Of a DNA stretch of 7,104 bases, positions 1 to 6,446 are shown piece after piece. The notes below the pieces were generated by a model. It worked only from the letters and a program-made list of their open reading frames with translations, ran no database searches and was not told where the DNA came from. Within the stretch, counting starts at the first letter, position 1. Every line of letters begins with the position of its first letter. Both the position numbers and the translations under genes were made by a program. This DNA comes from NAK19 sp034434515 (GTDB taxonomy: Bacteria > Chloroflexota > Anaerolineae > Anaerolineales > UBA4823), in assembly GCA_034434515.1 (NCBI GenBank), contig DAOTZA010000189.1, positions 1-7,104 on the forward strand, given 5' to 3'.

Positions 1-207
1 CTGGCGTACAAAATGCTGGTGTTGTCGTGGGAACTGAACGAGGAGGCCCGCCTGGGGCTGACGTACAAACAGTTCGCCAAATACGCCCTGATGAAACTGG
101 GCATCGAGACCGACATCACCCGCTTCGTGCGCAAGAACGTCCCGCGCCGGGTGGCGCCCAGGGATGAGGTCCTGGCGCGGATGAAGGAACTGGGTCTCTC
201 CCTCTGA
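1..207 (+). CDS. 3' end of an unrecognised protein (5' end outside the window)
   Basis: An open frame enters at base 1 and ends at TGA 205-207, giving the last 68 residues of a protein. There is no reason to take the internal ATG at 13 as the true start, because the frame is open upstream of it to the window edge. The fragment is soluble and charged, with no membrane segment. Its tail is basic (a run around RKNVPRRVAPRDE) and it ends in a short amphipathic helix (ARMKELGLSL). I do not recognise the family and assign no function. The codons are strongly GC-rich (about 63% GC over the first 180 bases, against roughly 47-52% by eye in the downstream genes). Third positions are mostly G or C. This suggests a different expression level or history from the signalling cassette. 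It is not obviously linked to the next gene, since a 265-nt non-coding gap follows. Confidence is high that it is coding and nil on function. Confidence 0.75.
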   Translation: MAYKMLVLSWELNEEARLGLTYKQFAKYALMKLGIETDITRFVRKNVPRRVAPRDEVLARMKELGLSL

Positions 208-213
208 CGCGCC

Positions 214-229
214 GAAGGACAGCGCCTTC
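214..229 (+). terminator. Weak hairpin after the first gene, possible terminator
   Basis: GAAGG (214-218) can pair with CCTTC (225-229) across a 6-nt loop, 7 nt after the stop codon of the upstream gene. The stem is only 5 bp and no T-run follows, so it does not fit a standard intrinsic terminator. It is listed because it is the only candidate between the first gene and the next promoter-like sequence. Confidence 0.15.
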
Positions 230-243
230 CCACACTGAAGTTC

Positions 244-252
244 TGGTAAAAT
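244..252 (+). promoter_or_regulatory. Putative extended -10 promoter for the signalling cassette
   Basis: TGG followed by TAAAAT (247-252) matches the extended -10 pattern TGnTATAAT with one mismatch. No convincing -35 box lies about 17 bp upstream, which is tolerable for extended -10 promoters. A start site near 259 would give a 5' leader of about 210 nt before the CheC-like gene. This is a motif match only. Confidence 0.35.
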
Positions 253-472
253 GGGCTCACCCCCACACTCGAAGACGGGAACGGCGCTGACCAGGCGGCT
301 GTTCTCGTTTTCATGTAGTACGGGGGGATTTCCAAAGCGGACATTCGAACAAGACCGCACTCCCCAAACTCAAAAAGAGCGGCTTGGGGTAGGCGAAGCG
401 TTCCCCAGACCAGAAAAAATCAGGAACAGGAAGAAGCAAGACCCGCCAGGAAAGGAGACTGGCGGACGGTAG
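253..472 (+). promoter_or_regulatory. Untranslated leader with several possible RNA hairpins
   Basis: This non-coding stretch lies between the promoter-like motif and the CheC-like gene. Visible pairings are GGGG (324-327) with CCCC (362-365), nested around GCGG (337-340) with CCGC (355-358). TTGGGG (384-389) can pair either with CCCCAA (362-367) or, as TGGGG, with CCCCA (403-407). It therefore has two mutually exclusive partners. A 7-bp hairpin at 443-465 ends the leader. The same strand can be read as a 73-codon frame from ATG 251, but that peptide is an Arg/Lys/Pro-rich string with no ribosome site and no recognisable domain, so I treat the region as untranslated. I looked for the conserved parts of the c-di-GMP-I riboswitch, which would suit the downstream cyclase, and did not find them. 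There is no T-run after any stem. A regulatory RNA is possible but unproven. Confidence 0.3.
443..465 (+). promoter_or_regulatory. Hairpin with the Shine-Dalgarno sequence in its loop
   Basis: CCGCCAG (443-449) pairs perfectly with CTGGCGG (459-465), leaving a 9-nt loop (450-458) that contains the strong Shine-Dalgarno sequence AAAGGAG. The ATG at 473 is 15 nt after the last base of AAAGGAG, which is longer than usual. An in-frame TAG at 470-472 rules out an earlier in-frame start near the SD. Folding of the stem may present the SD and shorten the effective distance to the start. The pairing is seen directly; its role is inferred. Confidence 0.45.
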
Positions 473-934
473 ATGTGGGGGCTAAAACGAATTTTCTCAG
501 AACCCTTGACACTGCAAGTAATCGGTAGCGGCTGGCTGAATGGTGATGCAATCCTGCTATTAGATTATGAGAGCGCCTCGATTTTGGTTAACCTCCTGAG
601 CGGCGAGCCACCTGAACCGCGTTCGCTCACGACTTCAGATCGGGAAGCTTTGATAGAGATTGGCAACATTCTTTTAAATGCTTTTATCGGCTCACTCGGA
701 AATTTACTCAAGGTTAAGATTCATTTTTCTGTACCGCGTTTTTACATTGAAGCCGTTAACGAGATGGTCAGTTCTCTTCAGGTTGGAGACAAAGAAATTC
801 GTTATACCCTGGTCATAAAGACTTTTTTTGAAACCCGTGATAGCCATGTCGGCGGCTATGTAGTGATTATTCTGGGCATTGAATCGCTGGAACGACTCTG
901 TGAAGCGCTAGACGCTTCATCTGTCAGCCCTTAA
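473..934 (+). CDS. Short CheC-like (CheC/CheX/FliY superfamily) protein
   Basis: CheC-family proteins are cytosolic phosphatases that remove phosphate from CheY. This 153-residue product carries the family signature: E62 and N65 in the EIGN motif, followed after exactly 22 residues by P88, on the helix that forms the active site. The position four before E62 is Glu rather than the usual Asp/Ser. The upstream strands (IGSGWLNGDAILLL) and the C-terminal 'GGYVVIILGIESLERLCEAL' stretch match the second half of CheC. Typical CheC is about 200 residues and has two such helices; the first helix is absent here. I searched the three + frames upstream and found no trace of it. The start is the ATG directly after an in-frame TAG, behind a hairpin-borne ribosome site. 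It is followed after 19 nt by the cyclase gene and then by a CheY-like receiver, the natural substrate of this family. Phosphatase activity is inferred. Confidence 0.75.
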   Translation: MWGLKRIFSEPLTLQVIGSGWLNGDAILLLDYESASILVNLLSGEPPEPRSLTTSDREALIEIGNILLNAFIGSLGNLLKVKIHFSVPRFYIEAVNEMVSSLQVGDKEIRYTLVIKTFFETRDSHVGGYVVIILGIESLERLCEALDASSVSP

Positions 935-953
935 GAAGCAAGGCGATAGGCGT

Positions 954-3272
954 ATGGGCGCTGTTACTTTACCATTCACCTCAAATCTTTCCGAATTGCT
1001 GCTCACTTTCTACAAGTATCTTCCTTTTGGAGTGGTCTTAATCGATCGCCAACGAAAGATTGTACTGACTAATCAATGGATACTTGACCACAAAGGCAGA
1101 CAACGACGAGATTGGGTCGGGCTAGATATAACTGAAGTCCTCGAGCCTCAATCCAAAGAGGTTGTCCTTTCCCGGCTGGATGAAACGCTACAAATCGGCA
1201 CAACTCAAACGATTTCATTCCGTTTCCACCCCAGAGTTTTCCAGCTTTATGACTATCATGGCGACCTTCTCCCGCAATCCGTCATGTTCTTTCCCGCTTA
1301 TGTTACCGATGAAATATACGGAGTCTTTATCCTGATTCAGGATGCTACCGAGCGTCTAATCAGCGAGAGTGATTTAAAACGCCAGATTCAAAAGTTAAGA
1401 ACTTTGAACGATATTGAAATGGCATTGCGGACTCTGGATTACCAGACTTGCCTTAACACTATCGTTCAGCGGGTGAAAAAACATTTTGATGCATCTATTG
1501 TCGCCCTGTTTCTTATCGACCAAAATGAACTGCGCCTGGTAGCTTCAGAAGGATGGTCAGTTGCAGAAAACCAAACCAGCCTGCCTTTAAGAGAAGGAAT
1601 TACCGGTTGGGTTGCCGAACATGCTCAACCGGCTTTCGTAAACGATGTTGCGCAAGATAAACGTTATCGGGCTCTTTTCCCAAAAATACGTTCAGAAATT
1701 GCCGTCCCTCTGCTGGTAGCAAACGAATGCATCGGCGTTTTGGATTTGGAAAGTGAAAAACCAAACGCATTTACCCGCGAAGACCTGGAGATGCTAGAGC
1801 TAATTGCGAGCAGTGCTGCGATTGCCATGCACAACGCCCGTATCCATCATGAGGTGGAACGATGGCAAGCCTATTACCGCTCAGTTATGGATCAAACCGG
1901 CGATGTAATCTTCACGGTAGATCGGCAACTCCGCCTGGTGAACGCTAATGCCGCCTGGGATGATTTTATCCGATTCTTCGGTAGAGAAGAATGGCTTTCT
2001 GAAAACGCAGTTGGGCGTTCATTACTAGACGTCATAACGGGTGAAGAGCGAACCAGGTGGCAACAAATTTGCCAGGCACTCTTAGAAGGCCACATACTCA
2101 CTTATCGGGAAGAAATTCCCTGGCAAGAACGCTGGTTCGAATTGAAGGCCAATCCACTGATTGATAGCCATCGGAAGATTATCGGCCTGATCTTCAGTGC
2201 TCATAATATCACGGATTACAAGAATATCAATTACCGTTTACAAATGGCCAACCAGCGTTTGGAAACCCTGGTGGATTTTACCGCCCTGCTAAATCAGAAC
2301 TTAAATTTCCATACAATGCTTAATCAGGCTGTCCATCGTCTATCAGAGATTTTTAGAGCGGAGCTTGTGGTGGTGATCACGAAACTACCCGGTGAAGAGG
2401 AATATCGCCCGCTGGCATTTTCTAATTCAATTTTCAACCCTGACGAAGCCCATTTCACCTTTGACAGCCTAATGGAGTTCATCCACGAAAACAAAACAAG
2501 TGGAGCAATCTATTGGCAGCAAGCCCCGCTCAGTCCTTTAAATCAGATGCTCATCGCGAAAGATAATCTTACTGCAATGCTATACACAGTCCTGCGTTAT
2601 AAAGACCAGATTTTAGGATTTCTTCAGGTTTACATAAAAGATGAACAACGAAAGTTCCACGAGGATGAAAAATCTCTTTTAGAAACGCTGGGGATTCACC
2701 TCAGCATGGCAATGGCAAATGCACTTGCCTACCAGGAGCAACAAATCTTAGCTATCACCGATAGCCTGACCGGGCTCTATAATCGAAGGAAATTTCTCCA
2801 GATGGTGACAACAGAGATAGAACGATCACGGCGCTTCCACCGTCCATTGAGCATATTAATGATAGACCTGGATCGTTTTAAGGAGTATAACGACACCTAT
2901 GGTCATCAAAAGGGAGATGAATTATTGTCCGGTTTCGCATTAAAGCTTCGCAAATCGCTACGGGAATATGATACATTGGCTCGCTACGGGGGAGACGAAT
3001 TTGTGCTACTCCTGCCTGAGACAGATGTTCAGATTGCCAGAAAGATCGCTGAACGACTGGTTGCAACAGTGCGGGACATGAATGTTTTTATCACGCAAAA
3101 GGATGGCATCCCTATCTATCTGACCATATCTATCGGAGTAGCCACCTTTCCGACTCATGCCGGCGATCTGCAAACGTTGATAAAGGCCGCTGATCAAGCC
3201 CTTTATCTGGCTAAGGAAGCCGGCCGGAACTGCTATATGATTTATAATAAAAACAAACCTTTGCTCGCCTAA
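954..3272 (+). CDS. PAS-GAF-PAS-GAF-GGDEF diguanylate cyclase
   Basis: This 772-residue soluble protein is predicted to make cyclic di-GMP from two GTP. Domains in order: PAS about 20-135 (LPFGVVLIDRQRKIVLTN); GAF about 150-295 (LPLREGITGWVAEHAQP, IAVPLLVANECIGVLDLES); PAS about 303-425; a divergent GAF about 430-595; and GGDEF about 600-768. The catalytic domain has an intact GGDEF signature at 679-683, the DSLTGLYNRR entry at 603-612, the metal/GTP-site segment DLDRFKEYNDTYGHQKGD at 638-655, and the product-inhibition I-site R670-x-x-D673 exactly five residues before GGDEF. No membrane segment or signal peptide is visible, so sensing is cytosolic; the PAS/GAF ligands are unknown. The ATG at 954 follows the CheC-like stop by 19 nt with AAGG at 940-943, and the receiver gene starts 10 nt after its stop, so co-transcription is very likely. 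There is no EAL or HD-GYP domain. Confidence in the cyclase assignment is very high. Confidence 0.95.
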   Translation: MGAVTLPFTSNLSELLLTFYKYLPFGVVLIDRQRKIVLTNQWILDHKGRQRRDWVGLDITEVLEPQSKEVVLSRLDETLQIGTTQTISFRFHPRVFQLYDYHGDLLPQSVMFFPAYVTDEIYGVFILIQDATERLISESDLKRQIQKLRTLNDIEMALRTLDYQTCLNTIVQRVKKHFDASIVALFLIDQNELRLVASEGWSVAENQTSLPLREGITGWVAEHAQPAFVNDVAQDKRYRALFPKIRSEIAVPLLVANECIGVLDLESEKPNAFTREDLEMLELIASSAAIAMHNARIHHEVERWQAYYRSVMDQTGDVIFTVDRQLRLVNANAAWDDFIRFFGREEWLSENAVGRSLLDVITGEERTRWQQICQALLEGHILTYREEIPWQERWFELKANPLIDSHRKIIGLIFSAHNITDYKNINYRLQMANQRLETLVDFTALLNQNLNFHTMLNQAVHRLSEIFRAELVVVITKLPGEEEYRPLAFSNSIFNPDEAHFTFDSLMEFIHENKTSGAIYWQQAPLSPLNQMLIAKDNLTAMLYTVLRYKDQILGFLQVYIKDEQRKFHEDEKSLLETLGIHLSMAMANALAYQEQQILAITDSLTGLYNRRKFLQMVTTEIERSRRFHRPLSILMIDLDRFKEYNDTYGHQKGDELLSGFALKLRKSLREYDTLARYGGDEFVLLLPETDVQIARKIAERLVATVRDMNVFITQKDGIPIYLTISIGVATFPTHAGDLQTLIKAADQALYLAKEAGRNCYMIYNKNKPLLA

Positions 3273-3282
3273 GGATAAAGAT

Positions 3283-3634
3283 ATGGCAAAAATCATGGTT
3301 ATTGATGATTCAGCTTATGCCCGACATATCCTTAAAAATGCTCTCGAAAAAGGGGGGTTTGAGGTTGTGGAAGCCAGCAACGGCACGGAAGCGCTAGAGC
3401 AAATCCCGATTGCCCAGCCCAACCTGGTTACCATGGATTTATTGATGCCTGGTATGCAAGGACAAGAGTTACTGCAACATATAAAAACATCCTATCCCGG
3501 GTTAAGTGATTGTTGTTACTGCAGATATCCAGGAGGACACTCGCCAGGAATTGCTGGCAGCTGGAGCGGATGAATTTATCAACAAACCCGTATCGGCTGA
3601 AGTGCTTTTAGAAGCTGTTACCAGACTGCTCTAG
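3283..3634 (+). pseudogene. CheY-like single-domain receiver, interrupted by a frameshift
   Basis: The gene starts at ATG 3283, seven nt after AAGGA (3271-3275), which overlaps the stop of the cyclase gene. The first 74 residues are a normal receiver: acidic pair D8/D9 (MVIDDS) and phosphate-accepting D52 in TMDLLMPGMQG. After PGL (codon ending at 3504) this frame turns to nonsense and stops at 3573. The remaining receiver is intact one base further on, from GTG 3506 to TAG 3632-3634. It reads VIVVTADIQEDTRQELLAAG and then ADEFINKPVSAEVL, with the conserved Thr and the Lys of the KP motif. Joined by skipping one base, the product is 116 residues, close to the usual 120. A two-base loss from an A-run (TTAAAAGTG to TTAAGTG, restoring Leu-Lys-Val) is the simplest explanation. 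It could equally be a sequencing error. As written, the receiver lacks its switch Thr and Lys and should not work. Confidence 0.85.
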
Positions 3635-3666
3635 ACTAATATCGCTCAATTGATCACCTTTTTACC

Positions 3667-4395
3667 ATGAGCAACACCGTCCAACTCTTTGTCACTTGCA
3701 TCATTGACACCCTCTATCCGGAGATCGGTAAAGCCGTGGTTCAGGTCTTACAGCGGGTTGGGAAAAAGGTTGAGTTCACTCCTGAACAAACCTGTTGTGG
3801 TCAACCCGCGTTCAACGCCGGCTTGCGGGATCAAGCCCGCCCCATTGCCATTCATACCATCAAAGCCTTTGAGAAAACCCAGGGCGATATTGTCATCCCT
3901 TCTGGTTCTTGCGCCTCGATGATCCGCCATCATTACCAGGAACTCTTCCAAAACAATCCGCTTTGGGAAAAACGCGCCCAGGCTTTTGCAGAGCGCGTTT
4001 TTGAGTTTTCAGAATACCTAGTCGATCGGCTCGGGATCGTTGATGTGGGCGCTTACTTTCCGCACAAAATAACTTATCACAGCTCCTGTCACCTATTGCG
4101 CGAATTAGGCGTCGATCGTCAGCCACGCGCTTTGCTCGCTCAGGTGCATGGCGCTGAATTTGTGGAGCTTCGTGATACCACCGATTGTTGCGGCTTCGGC
4201 GGGGTCTTTTCGGTTGAACATCCCGAAATCTCGGCTGCCATGTTGGAACGCAAGCTCACCAACATTGATGCTTCTGGCGCTCCATACGTAGTCACTTGCG
4301 ATGCCGGCTGTATGACCAACATCAACGGCGGTTTACATCGCCTGCAGAAACCCCAACGCGCTTTACACATCGCTGAGGTTCTCGCCCACTTTTGA
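3667..4395 (+). CDS. lutA: LutA-type (Fe-S)-binding L-lactate oxidation subunit
   Basis: LutA (also called LldE/YkgE) is one of three subunits of the iron-sulfur L-lactate oxidation system that converts lactate to pyruvate in the cytoplasm. The 242-residue product is full length for the family and consists of two cysteine-rich CCG domains. The first has C11 (VTCIID), C43-C44 (CCGQPAFNAG) and C82 (PSGSCASM). The second has C141 (YHSSCHLLRELG), C174-C175 (CCGFGG), and C211 and C215 (CDAGCMTN). All cluster-binding cysteines expected of the family are present. The next gene supplies the LutB and LutC parts. No clear Shine-Dalgarno precedes ATG 3667; the upstream bases are pyrimidine-rich (CACCTTTTTACC). 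It starts 32 nt after the end of the receiver gene with no convincing terminator between them. No lactate permease or regulator is adjacent. The subunit assignment is strong; lactate as substrate is inferred from the family. Confidence 0.92.
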   Translation: MSNTVQLFVTCIIDTLYPEIGKAVVQVLQRVGKKVEFTPEQTCCGQPAFNAGLRDQARPIAIHTIKAFEKTQGDIVIPSGSCASMIRHHYQELFQNNPLWEKRAQAFAERVFEFSEYLVDRLGIVDVGAYFPHKITYHSSCHLLRELGVDRQPRALLAQVHGAEFVELRDTTDCCGFGGVFSVEHPEISAAMLERKLTNIDASGAPYVVTCDAGCMTNINGGLHRLQKPQRALHIAEVLAHF

Positions 4396-4418
4396 CACCT
4401 TTAAAAAGGCAACCCTCG

Positions 4419-6446
4419 ATGATTTCGCCGTTTCGACAAAAAATCCGCCAGGCTCTTGCCAATCCAACGCTTCAACTCGCGCTGGATAACAACGCTGAGC
4501 GGCGCAATACCGCCCGCCGCACCGTCTATCAGTCCCTTCCCGAAGATATACAGACAATGCGTCAAAAAGCGCATGCCGTGCGCGTAAAAGTCATCGCCAA
4601 CCTCGAGCGCTATTTAGAGGAATTCATCGCCAACGCACAGCGCAATGGCTTTATTGTCCATCGCGCAAAAACTGCCGCTGAAGCTGTGCAGATTGTCCTG
4701 CAAATCGCCAGGGATCATCAGGCAAAGCGGATTGCCAAATCCAAAAGCATGGTGAGCGAGGAAATTGAGCTCAACCCTGCCCTGCAACAGGCCGGCCTGG
4801 AGGTCATCGAAACCGATTTGGGGGAATATATTGTCCAGCTACGCCAGGAGCACCCTGCCCACATTATTACCCCTGCCGTGCATCTCACCCGCCAGCAGGT
4901 AGGCGAGTTGTTCCACGAAAAACTGGCTATCCCCCTGACCGATGATGTCCCGAGTCTGACTGCAACCGCCCGCCGCGTTCTGCGAGAGATATTTCTTACT
5001 GCGGACATTGGGCTATCCGGAGTCAATTTTGGCGTCGCGGAAAACGGACTCATTTGTCTGGTAACCAATGAGGGTAACGGGCGCATGGTCACCACGCTGC
5101 CGCCAGTCCACATTGCACTGATGGGCATCGAACGCCTGGTACCCAACCTGGACGATTTAGCGCTCATGCTCTACTTATTGCCGCGCTCCGCCACCGGACA
5201 AAAGCTAACCGTTTACACCAGCCTGATCCGCGCCCCTGGGTCAGATGGTGAAGGAAGCCGCGAACGGCATCTGGTGCTGCTCGATAACGGACGCCTGGCG
5301 CTTAAGGATAGCCCTCTTCAGGAAGCACTTTATTGCATTCGCTGTGGAGCTTGTTTCAACGCCTGCCCGGTCTTCCGCGAAATCGGCGGCCACGGCTACA
5401 TCGGCGCTTCTGGAAGGCATACTCCCTACGGCGGCCCGATTGGTTCGATCCTCTCACCCGCTTTGTTTGGTACCTCCGAATTCGGGCATCTGGCACGGGC
5501 TTCTAGCTTATGCGGCGCCTGTCGCGAAGCCTGTCCGGTAGATATCGACTTGCCCAAATTGCTCTTACGCGTTCGGGCTGGACAACTCAATACGGATCCA
5601 CCGAACCGCCCTGTTCGTTCCAACGCCCCCTGGTACCTGAAATCTGGCATCCATCTATTTTCACTTGTCGCCACCTCAGCCCTCTTATTTAACCTCGCTC
5701 AACGAGCCGCCGCTCTGGCAAGCCGCCTGTTTTTGCCTGGCAGAGACTGGCTTTCCCTGCCAGCCTTTACAGGATGGGGGTACTCAAAAGATTTTCCCAA
5801 ACCTGCGCCAAAGCCTTTTCGCACGGTTTGGGCAGAGAACCAACACTCAGCCCTCCCATCGAACTCTGTAGAACCCCAGGCAGAACAACCCTCTTCTCCA
5901 GTTCTCTCCTCTTCTCCGGTTCCCTCCTCCTCCACATCCTCTTTAGTGGAATGGTTTGCTCAAGAGCTGGAAGCCTTGGGTGGCAGGCTTGTTGCCTGCA
6001 CAACCGCCGATGTCGGGCAAAAAGTGCTGGCATTCCTGCAACAACGTCAAATTACCAAGCTCCAAACCTGGCATCATCGCTATTTGCCCGTTGGGCTGCT
6101 CGAAGTTTTGGAGCAAAACGGGATTGCCATCTCCTCTCAGGCTGACCCCCAATCCGTAGCAGGGCTTACCGGCGCAGACTGCGCAATCGCCGAAAGCGGC
6201 ACGCTGGTATTACCCGGCGATCAGGATCGCCCGCTAACCGCGTCCTTATTGCCCGATATTCACCTTGCCATTCTGCACAGCAAAGACATTTTGCCACGCC
6301 TGCCCGAAGCCCTGAAACGACAGGAAACAGCCAGGGAACCGGTCACCGTCCTGATCAGCGGACCTTCCCGCACAGCCGATATTGAAATGACTCTCACGAT
6401 TGGGGTTCACGGACCTAAAGAGGTAGTTGTTTTCTGTGTGGATTAG
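4419..6446 (+). CDS. LutB-LutC fusion, iron-sulfur L-lactate oxidation protein
   Basis: A single 675-residue polypeptide contains what are usually two proteins. About residues 60-265 form a LUD domain (FGVAENGLICLV, TTLPPVHIALMGIERLVP). Next comes a ferredoxin-like region with C306, C309, C312 and C316 (CIRCGACFNACP), then C365, C368 and C372 (CGACREACP). This is the LutB architecture. A Ser/Pro-rich linker at about 487-508 leads to a second LUD domain, about 509-675, with the LutC signature ADCAIAESGTLVL and the end TIGVHGPKEVVV. With LutA it would complete the LutABC system. I chose ATG 4419 because AAGG (4406-4409) lies 9 nt upstream. The frame also opens at a TTG (4392) overlapping the lutA stop, which would add nine residues. 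Either start indicates close coupling to lutA. Bacterial LutB is usually about 470 residues and LutC about 220-240, so the sum fits a fusion with little lost. Confidence 0.93.
   Translation: MISPFRQKIRQALANPTLQLALDNNAERRNTARRTVYQSLPEDIQTMRQKAHAVRVKVIANLERYLEEFIANAQRNGFIVHRAKTAAEAVQIVLQIARDHQAKRIAKSKSMVSEEIELNPALQQAGLEVIETDLGEYIVQLRQEHPAHIITPAVHLTRQQVGELFHEKLAIPLTDDVPSLTATARRVLREIFLTADIGLSGVNFGVAENGLICLVTNEGNGRMVTTLPPVHIALMGIERLVPNLDDLALMLYLLPRSATGQKLTVYTSLIRAPGSDGEGSRERHLVLLDNGRLALKDSPLQEALYCIRCGACFNACPVFREIGGHGYIGASGRHTPYGGPIGSILSPALFGTSEFGHLARASSLCGACREACPVDIDLPKLLLRVRAGQLNTDPPNRPVRSNAPWYLKSGIHLFSLVATSALLFNLAQRAAALASRLFLPGRDWLSLPAFTGWGYSKDFPKPAPKPFRTVWAENQHSALPSNSVEPQAEQPSSPVLSSSPVPSSSTSSLVEWFAQELEALGGRLVACTTADVGQKVLAFLQQRQITKLQTWHHRYLPVGLLEVLEQNGIAISSQADPQSVAGLTGADCAIAESGTLVLPGDQDRPLTASLLPDIHLAILHSKDILPRLPEALKRQETAREPVTVLISGPSRTADIEMTLTIGVHGPKEVVVFCVD
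5890..5925 (+). repeat. 18-bp tandem repeat encoding the LutB-LutC linker
   Basis: Two adjacent 18-nt units (5890-5907 and 5908-5925) match at 16 of 18 positions. The consensus is CCTCTTCTCCRGTTCYCT. Degenerate CCTCCTCC-type sequence continues to about 5942. In frame the units give the six-residue repeats SSPVLS and SSPVPS. The top strand is almost pure pyrimidine, unlike the coding sequence on either side, and it sits exactly at the joint between the two Lut domains. Because 18 is a multiple of three, gain or loss of a unit would keep the reading frame. Confidence 0.8.

Noticed and set aside
253..442. c-di-GMP riboswitch in front of the cyclase cassette
   Set aside because: The position is attractive, but the conserved core sequences of the class I aptamer are not present. 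I cannot run a covariance model.
251..472. 73-codon + frame upstream of the CheC-like gene, in the same frame and separated only by TAG
   Set aside because: It looked like a possible lost CheC N-terminus read through a stop codon, but the peptide is a charged, Pro-rich string without the CheC helix motif, has no ribosome site, and begins inside the promoter-like motif.
901..919. 7-bp hairpin at the 3' end of the CheC-like gene, TGAAGCG with CGCTTCA
   Set aside because: It lies inside coding sequence, has no T-run, and the next gene follows within 19 nt, so a terminator role is unlikely; the pairing could be chance.
3496..3510. Programmed frameshift in the receiver gene
   Set aside because: There is no recognisable slippery heptamer, no stop codon at the shift site as in prfB, and no obvious stimulatory stem. 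A simple indel in an A-run explains it better.
4392..4418. TTG start for lutBC overlapping the lutA stop
   Set aside because: The downstream ATG 4419 has AAGG at a good distance, and the nine extra residues show no family match. The TTG remains possible but less likely.
4718..5167. 149-codon minus-strand frame inside lutBC
   Set aside because: It is a shadow of the lutBC coding strand, with biased Ser/Arg composition and no independent ribosome site. The + frame has full LUD-domain motifs.
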